Notes under the pieces: model-generated
Database searches by the model: none
What the model saw: only the letters and a program-made list of their open reading frames with translations
What the model was told of the DNA's origin: nothing
In this document: positions 6,466 through 13,416 of the stretch, one piece after another
Position numbering within the stretch: position 1 is the first letter of the stretch
Layout: each line of letters opens with the position of its first letter
Position numbers and translations under genes: made by a program
Source of the DNA: a virus
Length of the DNA stretch: 38,024 nt
Direction: 5' to 3' (one strand)
IMG/VR virus record: IMGVR_UViG_3300017751_002750
Location: 1-38,024 of that record

Positions 6466-8976
6466 TTATCCAAAAAAATCTTCCAATGATGATTGTTCTT
6501 CTGACGACCAACCGATTGATTTGAGTATCGGTTCGATTGGCGCCAAAAAGGTTTTCTCAAATTGTAATTCATAGTCTATGTATTTAGCGAGTGCGAATTC
6601 TTCAGGCAAATACTGAGTAAAACCAATTACATTTTCTTTAAGGCTGTTTGGAATCTTTAAGTAGATAAATTTAATCTTTTCTCCGTTCTTAATAGCCTCA
6701 TACTTTTTATTTAGACTATAATTATCCAGTAGGTGATTATGTAACAGAGCGGCACGAACATGGATTGGAGTACCTTTACGGTATATAGTTCCCGCATCTC
6801 GGTAGTCTGTTACATTGGAAACTCCACGTGGGAATGCGACTTTATCTGCATCCAGCGATGTGAAGTATCTTTTAAATTGTTTAATAGCCAGTTGAGTCTT
6901 TACTTCGTCACCTGTCATAATTACTTTAAAGATTTCTTTAAGTGCGTCTCGGCATGGTTCTGGTGTGGATGATTTAATAGCCTCAATACCCATGATTTTG
7001 AGTTTAGGTTCAGCATAACGAACACCCTCGTTATCATGCACATTTAGGATATATCTTTTCTTTGCAGTCCAGATGCCACGATCAGCAATTACTTCTCGTT
7101 TCATAACCATTCGGTTCTCAATACCGCCCATCATATCATATAGAACATCATATGCTTTAGCCAGTTCTGGTTCTAGTCTATCTTCCGCAACCTTGTCTAG
7201 GAAATCAATCTTATTGACTGGGTTAACACGTTTTACCAATTCATCTAGGCTAACATACAACGAGTCTGTGTCGATAGCAATGACGTAATCTTTTCCTTTG
7301 GTTGACAGCACTTTATTAAGATACTTATTGATTGCGACTTCGGCCCATCGAATAGTAAGCTGTCCGGACAATGTAATGGCCTCTGCAATTCTTTGATCGA
7401 AGAACCTGAAGTACTTGTTGCCCATAGCACCATAAAGAGAATTAAGGAGAATTTTAATAGCCATTTGCCTGTTCTCTGCGATATTAATTCGTCTCTCAAT
7501 TTCATATAGTTTCTGTTTATCATTTTTATCTACCTTTTGTAACTCTCGTTGTGCCGAGAGCATTTCTTTCTTAATTTCAACACGTTCGCTGTACATACCA
7601 TCTACAAGAGTAGGCATAAAGCCTTTCTTATCGGTTCTGAACATCTGGCCGTTACCACCTATTGCCCTACCTGGATTTTTAAATGTATATCCATCGAGCA
7701 GTTTTTCTATATCCAAATTCATGACTTCGCCGTTAGATATAGTTTCTGTTGACATATTGTATTGCATGATCAGAGATGGATATAGAGAGTTAAGGTCAAA
7801 CGAAACTACGTTCTCGTGTAGACCAACCACTGGGTCTTTTACATAACCACCTGGATAATTTGTCTTTACTTTGTTTTCATAGAAAGGCATACAGATTTTT
7901 TGGTCATGCAAGTATCTATGGATAATTGATTCCCATATCGAAGTTACTCCGAATGTGTCATTATAGTTCACGCCACCCTGATATGCCATTGTAAGACAGA
8001 GAGTAATAAGACCCATCTTGTCTTCTAGCCGATCAACCAACTCTACGTCTTTGATATTATAATCAATGAATTTCTGATGGTCGAATTTGTATAATGTATG
8101 GAGTGAGCCGTGTTCCTCGTATGATAATTTCTTTTCGCCGAGAACTACGTTGGCAATATGATCCAGTCTGTAAGATTCTTGGGTACCATAAGAATAGCCG
8201 AACTTTTGAAAGAGTTCTAGGTAATCAATAGTGGAAATACCTTTTAAGTCATATGTGCACTGTTCACGGCCCATCATCTTCACATCATATCGGTCAACAA
8301 GACCCCATGGTGAAAATCTTTTAGCCATGTCATCGCCAAGGATTTTTATTGTACGGTTAACTAGGTATGGGACATCAAAGAATCTGATATTCCAGCCAGT
8401 AATAACATCGGGGCAGTTAGATGGTAGACACCAGTGTAATATAAACTCTGATAAAAGTTCACCTTCTGAGCCACACTTCTTATAGACTACACGATTGTCT
8501 TTCATAATAGATGATTCTACATCATAATCATTAAGACCCCAAACATAGTATGTGTTATCAATATTGTTTTTCATGGCGATTGAAATTACTGGGTAATCTG
8601 CATCTTCGGGTACTGGGAAACCTTCGTCAGATGCAACCTCGATGTCGAATGAGGTTACATTAATCTTGTTTCGATCCCACTCGATTATGCCAGGAAATTG
8701 GTCATTGATAAATGCAGGTATATATCGGTCATTGCCGAATATCAACCTACCAGCAGTATTTTTGTTTTCGTTTATCCAGTCTTTGGCATCACGCATAGAT
8801 TCCATTTGAATAGGAGCAACAGGCACTCCGTCTAGTGATTTCCAAGATGTTTGTTTTGGGGTATTTACAAATAAAGTGGGTTTATATTTGATTTTTTCTT
8901 GTTTCTTTTGGCCGTTTTCATAGCCACGATAGAGCAACATATTGCCGTACCGAGTTACGTTTGTGTAGAATTTCAT
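6466..8976 (-). CDS. 43: DNA polymerase, family B (T4 gp43)
   Basis: The replicative phage DNA polymerase, 836 aa, somewhat shorter than T4 gp43 (about 900). The exonuclease domain shows Exo I SFDIEVASDEG (D111, E113), Exo II GWNIRFFDVPYL (around 194-205) and Exo III YNIKDVELVDRL (D310). The polymerase domain shows motif A SFDLNSLYPSLIMQYN (D394), motif B KILLNSLYGAMGNKY and motif C AIDTDSLYVS (D569, D571). All catalytic residues are present, so both synthesis and proofreading should work. The C-terminus SSLEDFFG is the expected clamp-binding peptide. Its promoter is at 9009-9037, and an unusual repeat cluster lies just upstream. Confidence 0.98.
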   Translation of the reverse strand: MKFYTNVTRYGNMLLYRGYENGQKKQEKIKYKPTLFVNTPKQTSWKSLDGVPVAPIQMESMRDAKDWINENKNTAGRLIFGNDRYIPAFINDQFPGIIEWDRNKINVTSFDIEVASDEGFPVPEDADYPVISIAMKNNIDNTYYVWGLNDYDVESSIMKDNRVVYKKCGSEGELLSEFILHWCLPSNCPDVITGWNIRFFDVPYLVNRTIKILGDDMAKRFSPWGLVDRYDVKMMGREQCTYDLKGISTIDYLELFQKFGYSYGTQESYRLDHIANVVLGEKKLSYEEHGSLHTLYKFDHQKFIDYNIKDVELVDRLEDKMGLITLCLTMAYQGGVNYNDTFGVTSIWESIIHRYLHDQKICMPFYENKVKTNYPGGYVKDPVVGLHENVVSFDLNSLYPSLIMQYNMSTETISNGEVMNLDIEKLLDGYTFKNPGRAIGGNGQMFRTDKKGFMPTLVDGMYSERVEIKKEMLSAQRELQKVDKNDKQKLYEIERRINIAENRQMAIKILLNSLYGAMGNKYFRFFDQRIAEAITLSGQLTIRWAEVAINKYLNKVLSTKGKDYVIAIDTDSLYVSLDELVKRVNPVNKIDFLDKVAEDRLEPELAKAYDVLYDMMGGIENRMVMKREVIADRGIWTAKKRYILNVHDNEGVRYAEPKLKIMGIEAIKSSTPEPCRDALKEIFKVIMTGDEVKTQLAIKQFKRYFTSLDADKVAFPRGVSNVTDYRDAGTIYRKGTPIHVRAALLHNHLLDNYSLNKKYEAIKNGEKIKFIYLKIPNSLKENVIGFTQYLPEEFALAKYIDYELQFEKTFLAPIEPILKSIGWSSEEQSSLEDFFG

Positions 8977-9008
8977 AACGAATTGTTCACCTGTTTGATA
9001 ATATGTAT

Positions 9009-9037
9009 ATTATAACATATATTATAGCAAAAGTAAA
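9009..9037 (-). promoter_or_regulatory. sigma70-type early promoter of gene 43
   Basis: TTTACT (9032-9037), 17-bp spacer, TATAAT (9009-9014) on the minus strand, with the context CCCTTTACTTTTG shared with the gp45 promoter. It reads into gp43, whose ATG is at 8974-8976. Confidence 0.88.
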
Positions 9038-9071
9038 GGGATTTCTTGTACGTACCGTGTACATATTGCAT

Positions 9072-9125
9072 TTATATGTACGAAAAAGTGTAGTTTGTCG
9101 ACACTTATATGTACGAAAAAGTGTA
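9072..9125. repeat. two 21-bp direct repeats upstream of gene 43
   Basis: A perfect 21-bp unit beginning TTATATGTACGAAAAAGTG occurs at 9072-9092 and again at 9105-9125, a period of 33 bp. TGTAC also occurs at 9048-9052 and 9058-9062, giving four copies in 67 bp, just upstream of the gp43 -35 box. No gene covers it. Candidate roles are a protein-binding operator or a replication-origin element. Confidence 0.75.
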
Positions 9126-9131
9126 AAGATT

Positions 9132-9152
9132 GGGGGAGTTTTTACGTCCCCC
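9132..9152 (-). terminator. possible terminator after the 45-aa membrane protein gene
   Basis: On the minus strand GGGGGA (9147-9152) pairs with TCCCCC (9132-9137) around a 9-nt loop. The following AATCTTT is a weak U tract. It lies 22 bases past the stop of the 45-aa gene and separates it from the gp43 promoter region. Confidence 0.45.
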
Positions 9153-9174
9153 GCATGATTATGTCAAGTTGGTC

Positions 9175-9312
9175 TTAAAATGCTGTTTGCAAGACAATTA
9201 ACATTGGTGCTAGTCCTAAGATAGCTCCAGTGACAACAGTCAAAGTTAAAACAGTTTTTAAGGCCTCGGCAACGTCATCATATTTTTCCACAAAGTGAAT
9301 GATATGTTTCAT
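9175..9312 (-). CDS. small single-pass membrane protein, 45 aa
   Basis: A 45-aa ORF: MKHIIHFVEKYDDVAEALKT followed by a hydrophobic segment VLTLTVVTGAILGLAPMLIV and then LQTAF. GGAG lies 6 nt before the ATG. It sits between the Hsp20 gene and gp43 in an otherwise empty stretch and ends just before a hairpin. One transmembrane helix with an amphipathic N-terminus is seen; function unknown. A short holin-like or membrane-stress role would be speculation. Confidence 0.6.
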   Translation of the reverse strand: MKHIIHFVEKYDDVAEALKTVLTLTVVTGAILGLAPMLIVLQTAF

Positions 9313-9368
9313 GTTGTTCTCCAGTAAATTGATTAATTACAATCCACTGAGTTTCGCTGCTCGCCAGT

Positions 9369-9824
9369 TTACCCTTTCAGGTATTCTTTCTTCTTTGATG
9401 CCCCAGCAGACCCTATTTCGATCTTCCTAGGACGCCTCTCTTCTGGAACTTCTACTCTGGCATTCACCACAAGTATTCCGTTCACAAGATCGGCACCGTC
9501 TATTACGACAAATTCAGAGAGTCGGAAGGACTTCTCAAATTTGCGGGACGAGATACCTTTATGTGCATATTCACGTTCATCTTTATCAGAGTGTTCCGCC
9601 TTTACTAACAGAATACCATCTTTCACTTCCACTTGGATATCCTCTTCCGAGAAACCCGCTACTGCAAGTTCAATGATAAAATTTTCATCATCGACCTTCA
9701 CAACATTGTGGGGTGGATAGTTATCTTGAGCTCTTCCAGCAGAGTGGATTCTCTCAAGTTCATTTAGTATGGGTTCAAACCCGATGAATAAAGAACGCGG
9801 CACGTTCATAGTACTTCTTACCAT
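9369..9824 (-). CDS. hsp20: small heat-shock protein, Hsp20/alpha-crystallin family
   Basis: A 151-aa small heat-shock protein. The N-terminus SLFIGFEPILNELERI matches the IbpA-type start. The alpha-crystallin domain spans about residues 38-135: YPPHNVVKVDDENFIIELAV (start), AVAGFSEEDIQVEVKDGIL, then RKFEKSFRLSEFV and DLVNGILVVNARVEVP, with the family's G-I-L motif. Such chaperones hold unfolding proteins in an ATP-independent way. They are common in marine T4-like phages, where help in capsid or scaffold folding has been suggested. A very strong Shine-Dalgarno (AGGAGG) precedes the ATG, and a TATAAATA late box lies at 9887-9894, indicating late expression. Confidence 0.95.
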   Translation of the reverse strand: MVRSTMNVPRSLFIGFEPILNELERIHSAGRAQDNYPPHNVVKVDDENFIIELAVAGFSEEDIQVEVKDGILLVKAEHSDKDEREYAHKGISSRKFEKSFRLSEFVVIDGADLVNGILVVNARVEVPEERRPRKIEIGSAGASKKKEYLKG

Positions 9825-9852
9825 AGCTTCCTCCTATATTTTTAGCAAGGTT

Positions 9853-9884
9853 AAAAATGTGGTCCCGATAATTCGGCAACCACA
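9853..9884 (-). terminator. intrinsic terminator after regA and the 30-aa gene
   Basis: On the minus strand TGTGGT (9879-9884) pairs with ACCACA (9858-9863), with an inner CCGA/TCGG stem and ATTA loop, followed directly by five T (9853-9857). It would end transcripts of the gp44-gp62-regA cluster. It begins at the expected start site of the late promoter at 9887-9894. Confidence 0.65.
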
Positions 9885-9886
9885 TT

Positions 9887-9894
9887 TATTTATA
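9887..9894 (-). promoter_or_regulatory. T4-type late promoter box before hsp20
   Basis: TATAAATA on the minus strand, the exact T4 late -10 sequence read by gp55-containing RNA polymerase. It lies in a gap 63 bases before the Hsp20 start. Confidence 0.7.
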
Positions 9895-9906
9895 CAACTT
9901 TCGTTG

Positions 9907-9999
9907 TTAGTTTAAGCATTTATTACAAACTTTATTTAGTCTGCCACATTTCATAAATCTATGAAATTTTTTCCATGCTTTTTTAAGTTTTTTCTCCAT
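9907..9999 (-). CDS. 30-aa basic, cysteine-containing peptide
   Basis: A very short ORF: MEKKLKKAWKKFHRFMKCGR then LNKVCNKCLN. About a third of the residues are Lys or Arg, and three Cys lie in the second half (C18, C25, C28), the last two as CxxC. AGGA lies 7 nt before its ATG, and the start overlaps the end of regA by 17 bases, so it may be translated as the last gene of the clamp-loader/regA cluster. A zinc-binding or nucleic-acid-binding peptide is possible. The size makes it uncertain that it is real. Confidence 0.45.
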   Translation of the reverse strand: MEKKLKKAWKKFHRFMKCGRLNKVCNKCLN

Positions 10000-10414
10000 T
10001 ACTGTTTCCTATATTGTATTTCGGACACAGTTCCCATTGCGCTTTCTCTTTGTATGGAATGACCTTTATTTGGCGCAATGGAGCCAAATTCTTTGCTGTA
10101 GCAGGATTGATTATGGTTACTAAACCCCAATCTGCTAGCAAAGTAGCAATTGTGTTCCTACGTTCTAGGTCATTCTCTATTAGGTTAGATGGTTTCCCAT
10201 CCAACAAAAATAGTTCTTTAAAATGTACAATAAAATATCTGCCTTGTTTATGGAGTATATGACAAGACTGATATAGTTTTTGATCTTTGCGTGATGCCAC
10301 TCCGATACGTGTTAATGTCTCGCGTATCTTTAGAAAGTCATCCGGTTCGTTAAGGGTGATTTCCAGCATATCAGCTGGTACCCAATTTTTGATTTCAATA
10401 TTTTCGTTTTCCAC
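9983..10414 (-). CDS. regA: RegA translational repressor
   Basis: A 143-aa protein that matches T4 RegA along its length: MLEITLNEPDDFLKIRETLT, then LYQSCHILHKQGRYFIVHFK, LLADWGLVTIINP and a C-terminal WELCPKYNIGN. RegA binds start regions of phage early mRNAs, including clamp, clamp-loader and its own, and represses translation. The open frame starts with a GTG at 10412-10414 that has no spacing from the nearest AAGG; ATG at 10367-10369, beginning MLEITL, corresponds to the T4 start. The gene follows gp62 with a 20-base overlap, the T4 order 44-62-regA. Confidence 0.95.
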   Translation of the reverse strand: MENENIEIKNWVPADMLEITLNEPDDFLKIRETLTRIGVASRKDQKLYQSCHILHKQGRYFIVHFKELFLLDGKPSNLIENDLERRNTIATLLADWGLVTIINPATAKNLAPLRQIKVIPYKEKAQWELCPKYNIGNSNGEKT

Positions 10415-10778
10415 CTTTATAAATCCTTTGTTTCAATGTTTCAATATGTTCATCATTAAATAATGGTAAGACGGACTTAGCTTTTTCATTACTATATCCA
10501 TAATATTCTTTAATGAGCTCTAGGTTATCAACCTCCTGTGGTTTTAGCCACTTGGAGAACCTCTTTTTCTTCTTAATTATATTTATAAGAAAATGATATT
10601 GAAGCTTATTATCTATGTGGTGGTTAACATTCATCTCGTTGGCATATAGAACAGTATCATTAAAGTATGATAATGCCCTATTAACCATAAACGATGGATA
10701 GGCTTTCTCCGAAATATCGTCGTGCATAATATCTTTCTTAGTGATATTAATACTGTTTACATACTCGAAGGGGTTCAT
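10395..10778 (-). CDS. 62: clamp-loader small subunit (T4 gp62)
   Basis: A 127-aa protein, start MNPFEYVNSINITKKDIM, with AYPSFMVNRALSYFNDTVLY, LQYHFLINIIKKKKRFSKW and EYYGYSNEKAK, the conserved blocks of gp62. With four copies of gp44 it forms the clamp loader that opens gp45 and places it on primer-template DNA. T4 gp62 is about 187 aa, so this is a shortened form, as in other marine relatives. The ATG overlaps the gp44 stop (ATGA), giving coupled translation that helps set subunit ratio. Confidence 0.92.
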   Translation of the reverse strand: MNPFEYVNSINITKKDIMHDDISEKAYPSFMVNRALSYFNDTVLYANEMNVNHHIDNKLQYHFLINIIKKKKRFSKWLKPQEVDNLELIKEYYGYSNEKAKSVLPLFNDEHIETLKQRIYKGGKRKY

Positions 10779-11710
10779 TTAAACTTAACTCCAGCCATAA
10801 TTTCAGTGCAGCACGCCACAATGTTTAATTCGTGATCTGCCACAAATGCATTCTTGTACTGATAATCTGCAAGAATAAGAACTAGCTGAGGAATAGATTG
10901 TGGTTCTACATACTCACCCATATTATCATATATCTTACGGAATACAGCCGCTGGTTCAGTGTCAATGTTATCAGCTACCCACTGACGCATCTTTTTAAAA
11001 TCTTTGCGCTGTAAGGATTGCATTAGTTCGTTAACAGATACATCCGATAAGGTAACCAATATACCTGTATCAATAGTACCAGAAACCGAATATCGTTGTA
11101 ACTCATTTAACACCCTGCGCCAATCTGGCATGTGTTTCATAATTAGTTCTGCAATTACAGGAACCTCATATGTTACACCTTCGGTATCCAGAATGAATTG
11201 GATTCTTTTTAGCATTTCGCCACATAGAGCTCCAGAGTCTTTCTTGGACATATTAAATTCGACTACAGAACATCTACTATGTAGTGGTTCAATAATACGG
11301 TTCTTAAAGTTACACGTTAATATAAACCTACAGTTAGCACTAAATTCTTCTATGAATCCACGTAAAGCGGGTTGGGTTGATTGTGGATTAAGATAGTCAG
11401 CCTCATCAAGTATTACTACTTTATAGCCACCCTGTAAGGAGACCGATGAGGCAAACTTCTTAATCTTATTTCGGAGTGTATCAATACCTGATTCTTCTGA
11501 TCCGTTAATTAACAGATAGTCGAGATCCAGTTCGTTACACAGAGCCTTGGCGATAGTTGTTTTACCCGTACCAGCTGTGCCGGTGAGCAGCATGTTGTGA
11601 AGTGCACCTCCTCTAACAACATCTGCAAAAGTTTGCTTGATTGCGTTTGGTAAAATTGTATCTGCAATTTTCTGTGGTCGGTACTTCTCTACCCATAAGA
11701 AATCATCCAT
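10775..11710 (-). CDS. 44: clamp-loader ATPase large subunit (T4 gp44)
   Basis: A 311-aa AAA+ clamp-loader ATPase. It starts MDDFLWVEKYRPQKIADTIL, the classic 'W.EKYRP' start, followed by Walker A GTAGTGKTT (residues 44-52), Walker B VVILDEAD and the SRC arginine-finger motif (LHSRCSVVEF). The frame is open 23 codons further, but ATG at 11708-11710 overlaps the upstream stop (TAATG) and matches T4, so it is chosen. It hydrolyses ATP to load clamp gp45. It lies in the conserved 45-...-44-62-regA order. Confidence 0.96.
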   Translation of the reverse strand: MDDFLWVEKYRPQKIADTILPNAIKQTFADVVRGGALHNMLLTGTAGTGKTTIAKALCNELDLDYLLINGSEESGIDTLRNKIKKFASSVSLQGGYKVVILDEADYLNPQSTQPALRGFIEEFSANCRFILTCNFKNRIIEPLHSRCSVVEFNMSKKDSGALCGEMLKRIQFILDTEGVTYEVPVIAELIMKHMPDWRRVLNELQRYSVSGTIDTGILVTLSDVSVNELMQSLQRKDFKKMRQWVADNIDTEPAAVFRKIYDNMGEYVEPQSIPQLVLILADYQYKNAFVADHELNIVACCTEIMAGVKFK

Positions 11711-11967
11711 TAGAGTACCTCCCAACCATTGACTGTAGAAAGTCGGAAAGACCTCCAAGCCTCCTTGTCGAGAGCCCACGCTGCCAAATGGTCAGAGTCG
11801 GCGCTAATTTCTTTGATTTCTGTCTTTACACCATGTGCTTCAAGCACTACACTATTTAATGTGCACGGCATTACACGGATTTCGCCAGTGTTGATTTTAG
11901 TAAAGGTAACTGTTACAGTACCACGTTTAAGTGCCTCGATCAGGCGTGCGGTTTCGTTTCGATCCAT
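11710..11967 (-). CDS. small SH3-barrel protein (DUF2693/WYL_2-like)
   Basis: An 85-aa protein when started at MDRNETARLIEALKRG. The frame also offers an ATG 12 bases earlier, but GGAG sits 6 nt before the second ATG (11965-11967). TVTVTFTKINTGEIRVMPCT and later WALDKEAWRSFRLSTV match the phage 'vtVtFtK.dG..RvM.cTl ... v.D.e...WRsFr' pattern, predicted to fold as an SH3/Sm-like beta barrel. It lies directly before gp44, overlapping it by one base, so it is part of the clamp-loader operon. Function unknown. Confidence 0.7.
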   Translation of the reverse strand: MDRNETARLIEALKRGTVTVTFTKINTGEIRVMPCTLNSVVLEAHGVKTEIKEISADSDHLAAWALDKEAWRSFRLSTVNGWEVL

Positions 11968-11982
11968 AATATACTCCATAAT

Positions 11983-12010
11983 AAAAAAATGAGGGGCCCG
12001 AAGGCCCCGA
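11983..12010 (-). terminator. intrinsic terminator after the 85-aa gene
   Basis: On the minus strand GGGGCC (12003-12008) pairs with GGCCCC (11993-11998) around a TTCG tetraloop, followed within three bases by seven T (11983-11989). A textbook terminator between the gp45 unit and the gp44 unit. Expression of gp44 would need read-through or antitermination, as I see no sigma70-type promoter between it and gp44. Confidence 0.9.
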
Positions 12011-12014
12011 GGGA

Positions 12015-12272
12015 TTAAGCTTCAGCTGAAACTTCTTCTACTTCTTCGGTAGGTAAATCACCTTCAGGCGTTTCACCATCCTTAGGAGCAGCTGCGTTCA
12101 AGAACTTCACTACTCTATTTCTCAACGAACCAACTGCTTCCAGTTCTTGTCCTTCAAATCCACCACGTTTGGAACAGACATCAATAATCTGTACCATAGT
12201 TGCGATATCTTGTAGAGACAGTTGAGGTGCCTCTGTTTCTGCAGTTTCTACTGCGTTTACTTCTTCAGTCAT
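12015..12272 (-). CDS. conserved hypothetical protein between clamp and clamp-loader genes
   Basis: An 85-aa acidic protein. A short Thr/Glu-rich N-terminus precedes a helical core LSLQDIATMVQIIDVCSKRG then QELEAVGSLRNRVVKFLNAA, and the last 20 residues are Glu-rich (PTEEVEEVSAEA). I recall a similar 'q...QDl....qiIdv...RGaf.g.El..vG.vrdr...Fl' protein at the same position in T4-like cyanophages; its function is not known to me. The Shine-Dalgarno AAGGAG is 7 nt upstream. A late box lies at 12381-12388 and a terminator follows the stop, so it may be both an early gene behind gp45 and a separate late unit. Confidence 0.75.
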   Translation of the reverse strand: MTEEVNAVETAETEAPQLSLQDIATMVQIIDVCSKRGGFEGQELEAVGSLRNRVVKFLNAAAPKDGETPEGDLPTEEVEEVSAEA

Positions 12273-12340
12273 TTTATTTCTCCTTTGATCAAAGTTAGAC
12301 TAATTTTAGAAGTCCCGGCCGATCCGGCAACTTCCATATT

Positions 12341-12364
12341 ATCCCCATCATTATAATGGGAGAT
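12341..12364 (-). other. stem-loop in the leader of the 85-aa gene
   Basis: On the minus strand CCCAT (12356-12360) pairs with ATGGG (12344-12348), and the stem is extended by ATC/GAT beyond one mismatch. It begins about ten bases after the expected start site of the late promoter at 12381-12388. There is no U tract, so it is more likely an mRNA leader structure than a terminator. Confidence 0.45.
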
Positions 12365-12380
12365 TCGGTTTGTGTACTTA

Positions 12381-12388
12381 TATTTATA
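12381..12388 (-). promoter_or_regulatory. T4-type late promoter box after gp45
   Basis: TATAAATA on the minus strand, overlapping the gp45 stop codon and 109 bases before the 85-aa gene. Confidence 0.6.
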
Positions 12389-13055
12389 CACCATAGCTAC
12401 TAGTTCTCTCTAAAGCTATAAAATATTCTACAGGGTAATTCGTATTCTGCCAGTTTGAAATCAACTTAGAGCTGATTGACACAAAATAATCACCAGGTAG
12501 TAGTTTTAAGTTTGGGATATTAACCACAAAATTAAACTGTTCTTTACATGAATTGTCTTTATCTACCACAATATCAAATGTATTGGCAGTAGAGTCTTTA
12601 ATATCTAAGACACTTGCTGTTACAACACCATTGTTACCAGATAGTGATAGTTCCATATGACCTAAGACAGATGCTGCCTTCTTGATTTGGTCTAGGTCTT
12701 TTTCACTAAGATTGATACCAACTTCTGCATTAGGCATTGTGATATCTTTGGTTGGCTGTGTCAGAATATCGGTCTCTGCAAAGTAATACTTTACTTTCTG
12801 ACCACCATTCGACATAGTAAGAGCCTTTTCTTCAAAGGCCAATCCAGCATTTTCAATAAGACCATGGACAGATAGGAATTCGTTTAAGTCATAGACTCCA
12901 AACTCCAATGGAAAGTCCTCGGTGATATCAGCAATGGCCATGATATTCTTAGCCTCTGAAATCGTCTTCACCTTTTGGCCAGGTTTTAGTACTAGGTTAG
13001 GATTAACACTAGCGAAATTTTGCAATACCTTGAGGGTATCATCTGAAATAATCAT
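12384..13055 (-). CDS. 45: DNA polymerase sliding clamp (T4 gp45)
   Basis: A 223-aa protein, close to T4 gp45 (228). The start MIISDDTLKVLQNFASVNPN is followed by LVLKPGQKVKTI, then FPLEFGVYDLNEFLSVHGLI, the blocks conserved in phage clamps. The trimer encircles DNA, tethers gp43 and, in T4, also activates late transcription by binding gp55 and gp33. Any protein carrying an acidic-hydrophobic C-terminal tail is a candidate partner; here these include gp43 (SSLEDFFG) and the glycosyltransferase at 3878-4825 (SSLDEFF). Leader ACAGGAGAAAAT and promoter at 13082-13110 make it an early gene. Confidence 0.96.
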   Translation of the reverse strand: MIISDDTLKVLQNFASVNPNLVLKPGQKVKTISEAKNIMAIADITEDFPLEFGVYDLNEFLSVHGLIENAGLAFEEKALTMSNGGQKVKYYFAETDILTQPTKDITMPNAEVGINLSEKDLDQIKKAASVLGHMELSLSGNNGVVTASVLDIKDSTANTFDIVVDKDNSCKEQFNFVVNIPNLKLLPGDYFVSISSKLISNWQNTNYPVEYFIALERTSSYGV

Positions 13056-13081
13056 ATTTTCTCCTGTTTTTTCATAGTTAT

Positions 13082-13110
13082 ATTATAACACATTTACTGT
13101 TAAAAGTAAA
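13082..13110 (-). promoter_or_regulatory. sigma70-type early promoter of gene 45
   Basis: TTTACT (13105-13110), 17-bp spacer, TATAAT (13082-13087) on the minus strand, with CCCTTTACTTTT and TGTTATAATATA context. Confidence 0.88.
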
Positions 13111-13113
13111 GGG

Positions 13114-13416
13114 TTATTTTTCATTGTACATGCGATCGTGTTCATACAAGGCAAGTAATCCATAATGTAAGACCTTTTGGAGATCCTTTCGAAAATCCTC
13201 AGGAGTCTTACCTTTCTTTCCATATCTGGCCACATATTTGTCTACGTTACCTAGAAAGAATCCCATCCCATGGCCCCTGTCTACTATGACTTCAGAAGAT
13301 TGTAATCCCCCTTGTCCGTAGTGAGCGCCGTAAGTAGAATCAATATACGTTTGGAGCTCTTCAATAAGAGCTCCTTCGTTAAATTTATAATCGGGTTTAG
13401 AAGTTGATTTCTTCAT
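13114..13416 (-). CDS. DUF3310 (SaV-like) protein
   Basis: A 100-aa protein starting MKKSTSKPDYKFNEGALIEE. The frame extends 11 codons upstream, but GAGG lies 6 nt before the ATG at 13414-13416. GHGMGFFLGNVDKYVARYGK near residues 58-77 is the DUF3310/SaV signature (F.lGN..KYl.R.g.K); a helix with KDLQKVLHYGLLALYEHD follows. The family is common in phages and was loosely annotated as a nucleotide kinase; true function unknown. It overlaps the end of the MoxR-type ATPase gene by 20 bases and so is expressed with it. Confidence 0.8.
   Translation of the reverse strand: MKKSTSKPDYKFNEGALIEELQTYIDSTYGAHYGQGGLQSSEVIVDRGHGMGFFLGNVDKYVARYGKKGKTPEDFRKDLQKVLHYGLLALYEHDRMYNEK

Noticed and set aside
12269-12337. 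A 22-aa ORF (MEVAGSAGTSKISLTLIKGE...) on the minus strand before the 85-aa gene, overlapping its start as ATGA.
   Set aside because: It has a weak GGGG site upstream and sits in a structured leader, but nothing shows it is translated. It is too short to judge without relatives.
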